The notes: generated by a model not told the origin, from the sequence alone. 15,742 bases of DNA from an uncultured Flavobacteriales bacterium (GCA_937973685.1 CALJKJ010000052.1:1-15742), one strand, 5' to 3'. Shown: positions 1 through 8,152, counted from the first letter of the stretch. Numbers and translations: made by a program.

Positions 1-541
<541 letters not shown>

Positions 542-608
542 TAAAAAACTTTGAATTTGTTGATGTGCTCGTTTAATTCTGTTTACGCTGTTTCCTTATT
601 TCCTAATC

Positions 609-619
609 TGTCAAAGAAC
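609..619 (-). promoter_or_regulatory. boxA-like antitermination site in the rRNA leader
   Basis: The leader transcript reads GTTCTTTGACA about 70 nt before the mature 16S start. This resembles the E. coli rRNA boxA (TGCTCTTTAACA), and I recall a GTTCTTTGACA stretch before 16S genes in many Bacteroidota. BoxA RNA recruits the NusB/NusE (S10) antitermination complex to rRNA transcripts. The assignment rests on motif and position only. No boxB-like hairpin was recognised. Confidence 0.55.
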
Positions 620-773
620 TTTATTGTTGTCTAATAATTATCCCTAATCCTTAAACCATTTTCTAAACCCAACCTCGATTGTTTGGGGTGACAAAAGTAA
701 TCATATTTTTTATTCTAACAAGTAATTGTGAAAATAATTGATTCTTTACATTCTCTCGCTCGTTAGCGGGGTG

Positions 774-803
774 CAAAGATACACATCTTTTTTATCTTAA
801 CAA
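774..803 (-). promoter_or_regulatory. rRNA promoter P2 (16S-proximal)
   Basis: On the minus strand a TTG at 803-801 is followed by exactly 19 bases and then TATCTTTG at 781-774. This fits the Bacteroidota primary-sigma consensus (TTG, 17-23 bases, TAnnTTTG). Transcription should start a few bases further on, near 767, giving a leader of about 225 nt. The bases after the -7 element are GC-rich (GCACCCCGCTAACG), in strong contrast with the AT-rich surroundings. In other bacteria a GC-rich discriminator goes with growth-rate or stringent control, but that is inference here. The element is a near copy of P1, 120 bp upstream. Confidence 0.85.
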
Positions 804-893
804 TAGATTGTTGAACTTTTTTTAAAAAAATATTTCAAAACCTTTTCTTTTCAATTCCTCCATTCCTGAAGCGCCTATCGTGCTAAGCGGGTG

Positions 894-923
894 CAAAGAT
901 ACACACTCTTTTTACTTAAACAA
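894..923 (-). promoter_or_regulatory. rRNA promoter P1 (distal)
   Basis: TTG at 923-921, 19 bases, then TATCTTTG at 901-894 on the minus strand. Spacing and -7 element are identical to P2, and 13 of the 19 spacer bases match by direct comparison. The downstream bases GCACCCGCTTAGC are again GC-rich. The two elements are exactly 120 bp apart, so the rRNA operon appears to be driven by tandem promoters. Upstream (about 924-1017) is AT-rich sequence with runs of A and T. That stretch could act as an UP-type element but shows no specific motif. The rest of 542-1017 holds nothing else I recognise. Confidence 0.85.
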
Positions 924-1017
924 GCATTATTAACATTTCTTTTTTTAAAACTATAATAACATTCACTTAATCGCTTGAAAACACATTACTTACAATCTAA
1001 ACTTTTTTTGAAGTTTT

Positions 1018-1992
1018 TTAATGTCTGGTAAGCAATCTATCTAATAACTGTATACTTTCCTGGTGATTCGAGTATATAGCATTATCCAAAAAAGCTAAAT
1101 CAACAGTTGTTAAAGAGCCACTATTCATTCCTATTATTTTATTAAACACCCCTGAATGTAATAGTGAAACAGCATAATCACCCATTCTGGTTGCTAAAAT
1201 ACGATCATTTACAGAAGGACTTCCACCTCGTTGTACATGACCAAGTTTTGTGTATTTCAAATCAAACTCTGGTAACAGTGTTTTTATTTCTGATAAAATT
1301 TGTTGTCCATCACCTTCATCATCACCTTCCGCGACTATAACTATAGAACTTCTTGTTCCTTTTGATTGAGCTAAATCTTTGGCTAACGCTTTTATATTTG
1401 TCTTTGTTTCTGGAATTAATACGTGATCTGCACCGCTAGCGATAGCAGCATGATAGGCGATTTTACCGGAATTCCTTCCCATAACTTCTACAAAAAAAAT
1501 ACGATGATGACTTGTGGCTGTATCTCTAATCTTGTCAACAGCATTGATAACTGTATTTAAACATGTGTCAAAACCTATCGTCATTTCAGTAGATGCAATG
1601 TCATTATCAATTGTACCTGGTATGCCAATTACAGGAATACTCGATTCCTTACTAAGTGCAAGCGCACCTTTGTATGTGCCGTCGCCACCAATAACGATAA
1701 GTGCATCAATTTTATTTAACACGCAATTTGCAATTGCTCGTTTTCTACCTTCAATCGATAAAAATTCAGAACTCCTAGCAGAACCTAATATCGTACCACC
1801 TAAATGAATGATGTTGTTGACATGTTGATATGACAATTCATTTATTCGACCTTCTATTAATCCTTGAAAACCATCTTCAATTCCAAAAACAGTTGCACCT
1901 TGTGCAATACTCGATTTAACAACCGCTCGAATACAAGCATTCATTCCTGGTGCGTCTCCCCCAGAAGTTAATACACCGATTCTTTTTCCCAT
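1018..1992 (-). CDS. pfkA: ATP-dependent 6-phosphofructokinase
   Basis: This cytosolic enzyme phosphorylates fructose 6-phosphate to fructose 1,6-bisphosphate, the committed step of glycolysis. The 324 residues match the usual length of group I bacterial PfkA. Visible are the N-terminal nucleotide loop TSGGDAPGMN (9-18), GGDG (102-105), the catalytic loop PGTIDNDI (125-132, base Asp129), substrate residues SHHR (161-164) and MGR (171-173), and a C-terminal GHVQRGGSP. Gly105 and Gly126 occupy the positions where pyrophosphate-dependent enzymes carry Asp and Lys, so ATP is the predicted donor. By ungapped alignment the E. coli effector-site Arg25 and Arg54 are Lys26 and Tyr55, so allosteric control may differ (inference). 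The start ATG directly precedes the conserved KRIGVLTSGG. The stop lies about 95 bp before the distal rRNA promoter in the same direction, with no GC-rich terminator between them. An 87-bp gap separates the start from a divergent sigma-factor gene. Confidence 0.96.
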   Translation of the reverse strand: MGKRIGVLTSGGDAPGMNACIRAVVKSSIAQGATVFGIEDGFQGLIEGRINELSYQHVNNIIHLGGTILGSARSSEFLSIEGRKRAIANCVLNKIDALIVIGGDGTYKGALALSKESSIPVIGIPGTIDNDIASTEMTIGFDTCLNTVINAVDKIRDTATSHHRIFFVEVMGRNSGKIAYHAAIASGADHVLIPETKTNIKALAKDLAQSKGTRSSIVIVAEGDDEGDGQQILSEIKTLLPEFDLKYTKLGHVQRGGSPSVNDRILATRMGDYAVSLLHSGVFNKIIGMNSGSLTTVDLAFLDNAIYSNHQESIQLLDRLLTRH

Positions 1993-2079
1993 GTTGCTTC
2001 AAATTACTCGTTCGGTATTAAATTTAAGTGTATTTTTAATACTGTTTATGGAAATAACACTTTTTAGCATCTATAAGGT

Positions 2080-2652
2080 ATGAATCTTTTTCGAGCAACT
2101 TTAAAATCATGTCAAAAGCTCACTGATCAGGAATTAATCATTCTGTTCAGAGAAAAAGATTGTGCGCATACAATTACTATATTATATGAACGATACAGCC
2201 ACTTGGTGTTTGGAACATGCTTAAAGTATTTAAAAAACAAAGAAGATGCAGAGGACATAACACTTACACTCTTTTCTACTTTATCTGAGAAATTAATCAA
2301 ACATGAAATAACACATTTTAAGTCATGGTTATACCAAGTTACCAAAAATGATTGCTTTCAATTAATGCGAAAAAAGAAATTAGCGACTAGCTCACTTGAT
2401 TTTGATATTCCGCAGGAAATAGAAGAACTTGTATTTGAAAAATATGCATTAGAACTACAAATTGACTTATTAGAAAAAGCACTTCGCACATTAAAAGAAG
2501 AACAATTTCAATGTGTGCAATTATTCTATCTTGAGAATCTGTCGTATAATCAAATTAGTGAACAACTGAAATTGCCAATGAAAACAGTGAAAAGTGCGAT
2601 TCAAAATGGAAAAAGAAATCTTAAAATCTGGATGGAAAACAATGAAAAATAA
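2080..2652 (+). CDS. ECF-type RNA polymerase sigma factor
   Basis: A 190-residue sigma-70 family protein of the extracytoplasmic-function class, which directs RNA polymerase to a small regulon. The sigma-2 region spans about 35-100: LYERYSHLVFGTCLKYL, then the acidic KEDAEDIT stretch (54-61) and FKSWLYQVTKNDCFQLMRKKK-type helices. Sigma-4 spans about 131-185, with a helix-turn-helix at 154-182 (LSYNQISEQLKLPMKTVKSA). There is no region 1.1 or 3, as expected for an ECF factor. The ATG at 2080 is the only sensible start; a short purine stretch (AAGG) precedes it. The next gene starts inside its last codons, which suggests translational coupling and a regulatory partnership. It diverges from pfkA, and no clear promoter matching the housekeeping consensus is visible in the 87-bp gap. 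Target genes cannot be deduced. Confidence 0.9.
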   Translation: MNLFRATLKSCQKLTDQELIILFREKDCAHTITILYERYSHLVFGTCLKYLKNKEDAEDITLTLFSTLSEKLIKHEITHFKSWLYQVTKNDCFQLMRKKKLATSSLDFDIPQEIEELVFEKYALELQIDLLEKALRTLKEEQFQCVQLFYLENLSYNQISEQLKLPMKTVKSAIQNGKRNLKIWMENNEK

Positions 2653-3697
2653 CACGCACATATCGAGAGGTCTTATTGATCGTTATCAAAACTCATCAGA
2701 GAATGACAAACGAATCATTGAAGGGAAACTTGCAGATAATTTTGACGAAGATGCACTAGATGGTTGGACCGAAAGCGGACTAACTACTAAGCAACTAGTA
2801 AAAATGGATGAAACGTTTTATCGTCAAACTAAAAGCACACGCCGAATAGCACGCAACGTAAGCTTTATTATCCTTTTTGGAATTAGTTTGTTTGCAGTTT
2901 TCTTTCTTCTTAAAAACAATACATCTCAACAAACGTTAAAATCGCCCATTCAATTAGTTATTGATAAAAGTGATGTTGCATTGCCACAAGCGATTAATCA
3001 ATTAAAAGCGCTTCCAACCAATCAACAAATATCAAAGAAAGAGGTATTGATCCATCAATCACACATTCGAACTGAACAAAGCGCATCGCATGAAAAACAA
3101 GAAGATTTTATCATCGATGAAAAAACGCTTTCTCCGTTACCCGTAACAATCATTCAGCATACAACTGAAATAGCGAAACAAACGAAAGCAGCTGAAATTT
3201 ATCTGCATGCTTTCAAGGCGATTGATTACACAAAATACAGAGAACGACCGAAAATTGAATCGGAACAAATCACTTTAACAGGAACAAGTGCCGATATTGA
3301 ATACGATAAAAAGCCACAAGTTGATGCAACTTTTCAATCGGTAGCGATTCCATACATTGATTATTTGCAAAAAACACTTGGGTATTTGAACAAATCAAAT
3401 TGGAAACAAGCATTAACACGTTTTAATAAAATACTTGAAACATATCCAGATGACTTGAATGCACGTTTCTACAGCGGTCTCTGTTATTATAATTTACAGG
3501 AATACAACAAAGCGTGTGTTGCTTTTTCAACTTGCCTTCAATTGAGTTTTTCAAATTTCAACGAAGAAGCTCAATGGTATTTGGCATTAGCTAAAAAATC
3601 CAATGGAGAAATAGATGACGCAAAAAAACTATTTGATCAAATTCGATTACAAAATGGTTATTACAGCAAACAAGCAGAGAAAATAATTACCGAATAA
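2642..3697 (+). CDS. Membrane TPR protein, putative anti-sigma partner
   Basis: Read from the ATG at 2642, this is a 351-residue protein with three parts. The cytoplasmic head (1-72) contains the pattern FDEDALDGW, resembling the 'DAL-x-G' segment near the N-terminus of many Bacteroidota anti-sigma-like membrane proteins. A single transmembrane helix lies at about 73-91 (FIILFGISLFAVFFLL). A long polar linker leads to C-terminal tetratricopeptide repeats from about 235 onward, with NWKQALTRFNKILETYPDD and YNLQEYNKACVAFSTCLQL as the clearest units. The tail is predicted periplasmic. The gene overlaps the sigma gene by 11 bp, so it is probably co-translated and may hold the sigma factor at the membrane (inference; no zinc-binding ZAS motif is seen). 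In-frame GTG 2594 and ATG 2606 are alternative starts deeper inside the sigma gene. The true start is not certain. Confidence 0.75.
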   Translation: MKNNTHISRGLIDRYQNSSENDKRIIEGKLADNFDEDALDGWTESGLTTKQLVKMDETFYRQTKSTRRIARNVSFIILFGISLFAVFFLLKNNTSQQTLKSPIQLVIDKSDVALPQAINQLKALPTNQQISKKEVLIHQSHIRTEQSASHEKQEDFIIDEKTLSPLPVTIIQHTTEIAKQTKAAEIYLHAFKAIDYTKYRERPKIESEQITLTGTSADIEYDKKPQVDATFQSVAIPYIDYLQKTLGYLNKSNWKQALTRFNKILETYPDDLNARFYSGLCYYNLQEYNKACVAFSTCLQLSFSNFNEEAQWYLALAKKSNGEIDDAKKLFDQIRLQNGYYSKQAEKIITE

Positions 3698-3699
3698 AA

Positions 3700-3719
3700 A
3701 TGGGAGTAACAACTCCCAT
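3700..3719. terminator. Bidirectional intrinsic terminator
   Basis: A perfect 8-bp stem, ATGGGAGT paired with ACTCCCAT around an AACA loop, lies between two convergent genes that end at 3697 and 3725. On the plus strand it is followed by a T-rich run (CACTTTTATTTT). On the minus strand it is followed by TTTTTATTC. It should end transcripts from both the sigma/TPR pair and the paaG-paaH block. Confidence 0.8.
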
Positions 3720-3724
3720 CACTT

Positions 3725-4864
3725 TTATTTTGCTAGTCGCTTTAAAAGCGCATTTGGTCGGTACCTGTCCTCACCGTATAATTCAAATAAATCTTGGAGT
3801 TGATCGAGTACTTTTGAAATCCCAATTTCATTCGACCAAGCCAATAAACCTTTGGGGTAATTCACTCCTTTTGTCATTGCTAAATCGATGTCCTCCGCTG
3901 AAGCAACATGCATGAATAACGCGTCATATGCTTCGTTGATTAACATTGCTAAAATACGATCAACTATTTGCTGACCTAATTGAGCATCTTCATTTGGAAT
4001 GGGTTGTTGTGCATTTTCTGAATAATCATAAAAACCTCTTCCCGTTTTTCTTCCGAAGAACCCTGCTTCTTTGTGACGTTTTTGAGTAAATGACGGTTTG
4101 AAACGCGGATCGTAATAAAATGCTTCGAAAACTGATTCAGTTACGGTGTAATTAACATCATTTCCAATGTAATCCATTAAGGTAAATGGCCCCATTTTAA
4201 ATCCGCCAATTGAAGTCATTGCCCAATCAATTGTTGCAAAATCTGCTATTCCTTCCTCGTAAATACGCAATGCTTCTCCATAAAATGGTCGGGCAACTCG
4301 GTTCACAATGAATCCAGGCGTGTCTTTACAAACAACACTTACTTTCCCCCATGAATCAATCAATGCTTTTGCTTCATCCAAAGTTGAAATTGATGTTTGA
4401 ACAGCAGGAATAATTTCAACAAGTGGCATCAACGGTGCTGGATTGAAAAAATGAATTCCGATTACACGGTTTGCATGTTTTAATACCGAACCAATACTTG
4501 CAATAGAAAGAGATGATGTGTTACTTGCTAAAATACATGTTGGTGCTACTACATTTTCAATGGACTCAAAGACCTTGTGTTTAACCCCTAAATTTTCTAC
4601 AATAGCTTCGATGACCATTCCACAATGTTGTAAATCGGTTATTGAAGTTGTATAGGTAATATTTCCTTGTATGTTTATGCGTTCATCAGCTGAAATAGTT
4701 CCTTTTTCTACCAAGCGTGCCAACACTTTTCCTAATCCAAGCTCTGCTTTGTTCAGCATTTCTTGATTCGTGTCAACCAAAACTACTTGATGTCCATTTT
4801 GTGCTGCGACTTGTGCTATTCCAGCCCCCATCGTTCCCGCTCCAACAACGCCAACTATCACCAT
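3725..4864 (-). CDS. paaH: 3-hydroxyacyl-CoA dehydrogenase, PaaH-like
   Basis: NAD-dependent oxidation of a 3-hydroxyacyl-CoA. In the phenylacetate pathway the substrate is 3-hydroxyadipyl-CoA and the product 3-oxoadipyl-CoA. The 379 residues contain the Rossmann motif GAGTMG (8-13), Asp31 at the end of beta-2 (NAD selective), SNTSSL (114-119), and the catalytic pair His138/Glu150 with Asn188 (TPGFIVNR). These match the spacing of the human enzyme's His158/Glu170/Asn208. Two C-terminal 3HCDH domains follow; the second carries KGVNYPKGLLAW (about 334-345), a pattern also seen in PaaH. E. coli PaaH is about 100 residues longer. The gene sits 29 bp after paaG in the same direction, so the two are almost certainly cotranscribed. 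A role in general beta-oxidation is possible; the paaG neighbour favours the phenylacetate role. Confidence 0.85.
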   Translation of the reverse strand: MVIVGVVGAGTMGAGIAQVAAQNGHQVVLVDTNQEMLNKAELGLGKVLARLVEKGTISADERINIQGNITYTTSITDLQHCGMVIEAIVENLGVKHKVFESIENVVAPTCILASNTSSLSIASIGSVLKHANRVIGIHFFNPAPLMPLVEIIPAVQTSISTLDEAKALIDSWGKVSVVCKDTPGFIVNRVARPFYGEALRIYEEGIADFATIDWAMTSIGGFKMGPFTLMDYIGNDVNYTVTESVFEAFYYDPRFKPSFTQKRHKEAGFFGRKTGRGFYDYSENAQQPIPNEDAQLGQQIVDRILAMLINEAYDALFMHVASAEDIDLAMTKGVNYPKGLLAWSNEIGISKVLDQLQDLFELYGEDRYRPNALLKRLAK

Positions 4865-4893
4865 AATATATCGATTAATTTGCTTGAAATAAC

Positions 4894-5667
4894 TTATTTT
4901 CCTGTAAAAACAGGTTTTCTTTTCTCTAAAAAGGATTGAACTCCTTCATTAAAGTCATGTGTCTGACCAGCTTCCGTTTGCAATAATTCCTCCAACGCCA
5001 ATTGTTGCGTCAAGTCGTTTTGCATACTTTGATTCATTGCACGCTTTGTCAATCCCAATGCTTTTGTTGGCATTTTTGCTAAATTTTCTGAAAACAACCG
5101 AATAACTTCTGCAAATTGATCTGCTGGAACAGATTTATAAATCATGTTCATATCAACCGCTTCTTGTGCTGACACTTTATCACCTGTCATCATTAGCGTC
5201 ATAGCTTTTTGAAAACCAATGATACGAGGCAAGAAAAATGTACCTCCAGAATCAGGAATCAATCCGATTTTGGAAAATGCTTGAATAAACGACGCATTTT
5301 CAGAAGCAATTGTAATGTCACAAGCCAATGCTATATTAGCACCAGCACCAGCCGCAACACCATTTACCGCTCCGATTATTGGTTTTTCGATAGATCGAAT
5401 TAATGCTATAATTGGATTGTAATGCTCTTTAACAATCTGTTTTAATTCAGGTCCGTTAGGATCCGTTGCTTCTGCCAAGTCTTGACCAGCACAAAAAGCT
5501 TTTCCTTCTCCGGTTAAAACGATACAACGCACTGCATCATCTTTTTCAGCAGTTTTTAATGCATCTTGCAACGCAATTGCCATTGATTTATTGAACGAAT
5601 TAAAAACTTCTGGACGGTTCAATGTCATTGTACAAACACCGTTTTCCAAGGTTACTTTTAAGCTCAT
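4894..5667 (-). CDS. paaG: Enoyl-CoA hydratase/isomerase family, PaaG-like
   Basis: PaaG isomerises ring-1,2-epoxyphenylacetyl-CoA to the oxepin and also shifts a double bond later in phenylacetate breakdown. The 257-residue crotonase-fold protein keeps features recalled from E. coli PaaG: LNRPEVFNSFN (16-26), FCAGQDL with the oxyanion-hole loop (58-64), HYNPI (82-86), AVNGVAAGAGAN (100-111), AFSKIGLIPDSGGT (130-143) and an ending EGVQSFLEKRKPVFTGK. Asp139 aligns with the catalytic Asp136 of PaaG. The position that carries the second catalytic Glu in ordinary hydratases is not Glu, which also favours an isomerase. It lies 15 bp after the WYL regulator and 29 bp before paaH. The ATG at 5667 has no clear Shine-Dalgarno sequence. 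Confidence 0.85.
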   Translation of the reverse strand: MSLKVTLENGVCTMTLNRPEVFNSFNKSMAIALQDALKTAEKDDAVRCIVLTGEGKAFCAGQDLAEATDPNGPELKQIVKEHYNPIIALIRSIEKPIIGAVNGVAAGAGANIALACDITIASENASFIQAFSKIGLIPDSGGTFFLPRIIGFQKAMTLMMTGDKVSAQEAVDMNMIYKSVPADQFAEVIRLFSENLAKMPTKALGLTKRAMNQSMQNDLTQQLALEELLQTEAGQTHDFNEGVQSFLEKRKPVFTGK

Positions 5668-5682
5668 GTTGTTTTTCTTAAT

Positions 5683-6693
5683 TTATAAGTATTGTTCAAC
5701 CATTGCTTTCACACGGTTTACAATTTGGTCTTTTAAAATTTCTGGCTGCATTACTTGAATTTCACCACCGTAACTCAACAAACCACGGATTAGCTCTTCT
5801 GAAATGAAAACAGTCATTTCAAATGTCGTGCGGTTTTTTCCTGCTTTCACAATTTGTTGTGAGCTGTGAAACGGTTGTGAATCAATATATTTTGCTGCAA
5901 CGTTATCTGCTTTGAAAATCACTTTTTCAGGTTTTCCTGCACTTGCAGTTATTCCAATAGCATGTTTGAAAAATTGATCTGGTTTAAAATCAATTGACTC
6001 AGTCCATTTTTCATCCGTAAGTTGCAAGTCAAACATTCTGTCCAACGCGTAAGTAATAACGTTTTCTTTCGATACATCAAAGCACAACAAATACCAACGA
6101 TTCCGGTATTCCTTCAATAAAAGTGGTAAGGCTTTGCGTGCTTTGCGTTGTTGCGTTTGAAAACTTTCGTAATCAAAATGAACGATATTCTTGTTTTTAA
6201 TTGCCTGTAATAACAAATTTAAAAACTCATTTCCACGAGATTTAATCGGTGTTTCAAATTGAACAAAATCAACAATCGCCTTGTCGCTCGGATCTTTTGC
6301 AATTGAAATGCGATCAACAATTTTATCAATTGCGAAACCGAATTGTTGAAACAACTCCATGTCTTTGAATTGACTCAATGTATTTGTTGCAAAACGAATC
6401 GCTTCTAAATCATCTTCGGTAAGCGGTATGTCATTCATCGAATAATCTGGATCGGTATAGTAATAACCGCCAAATTTCTTAGAATATTTGATTGGAGCAT
6501 CGTGTTCCATTTTCATGGCAAACATGTCTTTCTCAATGGTAGAATCACAAATATTCGCGCCATCTACACTTCCGTAAAGCGCATCTTCGCATGCTTCCCT
6601 TAATTTTGCTTTTGATGGATAAGGGGCATACTTATTACTCAGCGCACGATCTATTATACGAAATCGAATTAACGCGTTTTTTATATGAGGCAT
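5683..6693 (-). CDS. WYL-domain transcriptional regulator
   Basis: A 336-residue protein of the WYL/PafC-type regulator architecture. The N-terminal part (about 1-80) is compatible with a winged-helix DNA-binding unit (LREACEDAL, STIEKDMFAMK, then the GGYYYTDPDY wing). A middle linker follows. The WYL domain starts near 165, with the signature RNRWYLLCFD at 197-206 (Trp200-Tyr201-Leu202), and a WCX-like C-terminal extension follows from about 255. WYL domains sense small molecules or nucleic acid. The ligand and the DNA site of this protein are unknown. It is packed 15 bp from genes on both sides in one direction, so it may be cotranscribed with paaG-paaH and could control them. That link is positional inference only. 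Confidence 0.85.
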   Translation of the reverse strand: MPHIKNALIRFRIIDRALSNKYAPYPSKAKLREACEDALYGSVDGANICDSTIEKDMFAMKMEHDAPIKYSKKFGGYYYTDPDYSMNDIPLTEDDLEAIRFATNTLSQFKDMELFQQFGFAIDKIVDRISIAKDPSDKAIVDFVQFETPIKSRGNEFLNLLLQAIKNKNIVHFDYESFQTQQRKARKALPLLLKEYRNRWYLLCFDVSKENVITYALDRMFDLQLTDEKWTESIDFKPDQFFKHAIGITASAGKPEKVIFKADNVAAKYIDSQPFHSSQQIVKAGKNRTTFEMTVFISEELIRGLLSYGGEIQVMQPEILKDQIVNRVKAMVEQYL

Positions 6694-6708
6694 CTGGTTA
6701 GCTATTCG

Positions 6709-8133
6709 TTAACATTCGACCGGAATCGAATTATTAGTATAACCAAACAATTCAAATAACTTGATTGCTTTTGCTACATCCTCAGGAACATCTAGTTCCC
6801 AAGAAGGGGAATGCGCTTTTATTTTTGAAAGGACATCGTCTGAAAGAATGTGCAACAAAGACTGATCAAAATGTGCAAATGCTTCTAGTTTGTTATTGTC
6901 TTTCAGGAACTGAACCAAGCCTTTCAGATTTTTAGGAATTTGAAGTGCATCTAATGTGTACAATTCACCGGTATCAACATTAATTGCTGGATACACAAAC
7001 ATCTTAACGTTGTGACCAAATCCTCTACCGAATGCTTCTAATAATCCACCAGGTAAATTATCATAATAACGTTCGTCAAAAATGGTATGTAAATTGTAAA
7101 TCCCCGCAATAACACCCATTTTTTGACCACGCGCAATGGTTGACAAATAATCGAGCATTTTATAATGTTTCAAGTAATTTGAAATCATTACGGTATAACC
7201 AAGCGATCCAAGTAATTCTGCACGATCAATAAAATCTTTGTCAGAAATCTTTCCGTCAGCTGTTAAATCTTTTAATGTTAATTCAAAAATGACACACAAA
7301 TTCTCCGCATGAACACCTTCTTCTTTTAAGAATTGTTCTTTTCCATGTTCAATCATATCGATGTGAACTTTCGTTACCGGTCTAAAACGACCACGCATCA
7401 ATAAGATGTTTTTCTTGTACAACGATGCTGCTGGTTGTAAAACACTTCCACACAAATCGAACATGGTTGCATCTGTCATCCCTCGTTTTACCAAGTTCAA
7501 TGAAATGATGCGGTTATCTACGTGTTCAAAATCGGGTCCTGTTAAACGTAGCATATCGATTTCAACACGATCACGCGGAATGCGATGAACCAAGTTTGTT
7601 AAAAAATCATCCCAATCAGCCGTGCAAAAATAAGCTGCATGGATAAGGTTAACACCCAATATCCCCAATGCTTCTTGTTGAGCTTTGTGCGAATTATCGT
7701 GTAACTTTACGTGTAAAATAATATCGTTAGAAGGTCCGCCTTGTTTTGATTGGTAACGAATACCAACCCAACCTTGACCTTGATTTGTTTTGTGGTAATT
7801 TAACGACTCAACAGTATTTGCAAAAGAGAAAAAACGAGCCTCTTCCATCTTTTTTGGCAAACGATAACACAGTGTTTGAAACTCTGTATCCAACATTGTC
7901 ACCAAACGCTCTTCGCAAACATACCGCGCAGCAGGACCATACATAGCATCAGACACTTTCATGTCATATGCCGATTGTGTATAAGCTATCGTCCCTGAGC
8001 TACCGCCGGCTTTAAAGAAATTTGCAGCTACTTCTTGACCTGCTCCAATTTCAGCAAAACAACCGTATATATCGCTCGTAAGATTTATCTTAAGTGCCTT
8101 TTCTTCTGTCGTTAATTTTCTCTCGTCAACCAT
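6709..8133 (-). CDS. Conserved protein of unknown function, nucleotidyltransferase-like motif
   Basis: A 474-residue soluble protein, with no signal peptide or membrane segment. I recognise it as a widespread Bacteroidota family that carries inconsistent transferred labels (TonB-dependent receptor, nicotinate-nucleotide adenylyltransferase). No experimental function is known to me. The receptor label has no support: there is no signal sequence or plug/barrel character. Conserved-looking stretches are AEIGAGQEVAANFF (27-40) with KAGGSSGTIAYTQSAYD after it, a middle LTGPDFEHVDNRIISLNLV (197-215), and LYKKNILLMRGRFRPVTKVH (238-257). The last holds GxFxPxTxxH (248-257), the shape of the cytidylyltransferase-fold GxFxPxHxGH loop, but lacks the final Gly-His pair. 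The ATG at 8133 fits a -7 element 20 bp upstream. It ends 15 bp before the WYL gene. Confidence 0.75.
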   Translation of the reverse strand: MVDERKLTTEEKALKINLTSDIYGCFAEIGAGQEVAANFFKAGGSSGTIAYTQSAYDMKVSDAMYGPAARYVCEERLVTMLDTEFQTLCYRLPKKMEEARFFSFANTVESLNYHKTNQGQGWVGIRYQSKQGGPSNDIILHVKLHDNSHKAQQEALGILGVNLIHAAYFCTADWDDFLTNLVHRIPRDRVEIDMLRLTGPDFEHVDNRIISLNLVKRGMTDATMFDLCGSVLQPAASLYKKNILLMRGRFRPVTKVHIDMIEHGKEQFLKEEGVHAENLCVIFELTLKDLTADGKISDKDFIDRAELLGSLGYTVMISNYLKHYKMLDYLSTIARGQKMGVIAGIYNLHTIFDERYYDNLPGGLLEAFGRGFGHNVKMFVYPAINVDTGELYTLDALQIPKNLKGLVQFLKDNNKLEAFAHFDQSLLHILSDDVLSKIKAHSPSWELDVPEDVAKAIKLFELFGYTNNSIPVEC

Positions 8134-8152
8134 AATTCTATTGATGGATGTA

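Noticed and set aside
764..923. Direct repeats as ends of a mobile element or a CRISPR
   Set aside because: Only two copies exist, and both are fully explained as promoters of the rRNA operon; no transposase or spacer pattern is present.
998..1020. AAACTT/AAGTTT inverted repeat after pfkA as a terminator
   Set aside because: The stem is only 6 bp with no GC, and no T-run follows in the pfkA direction.
1514..1807. 97-codon plus-strand frame inside pfkA
   Set aside because: It is antisense to the catalytic core of PfkA; the hydrophobic composition is a shadow of that sequence.
1993..2079. Promoter for pfkA or the sigma factor in the divergent gap
   Set aside because: Only partial matches (GTAATTTG on the minus strand) without a correctly spaced TTG were found, so no call was made.
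2594..2641. GTG or ATG starts of the TPR protein inside the sigma gene
   Set aside because: They would add up to 16 residues overlapping the sigma C-terminus; the ATG at 2642 gives the short overlap typical of coupled genes. Not excluded.
3700..3915. 71-codon plus-strand reading frame after the TPR gene
   Set aside because: It starts inside the bidirectional terminator hairpin and runs antisense through paaH, which has clear family motifs.
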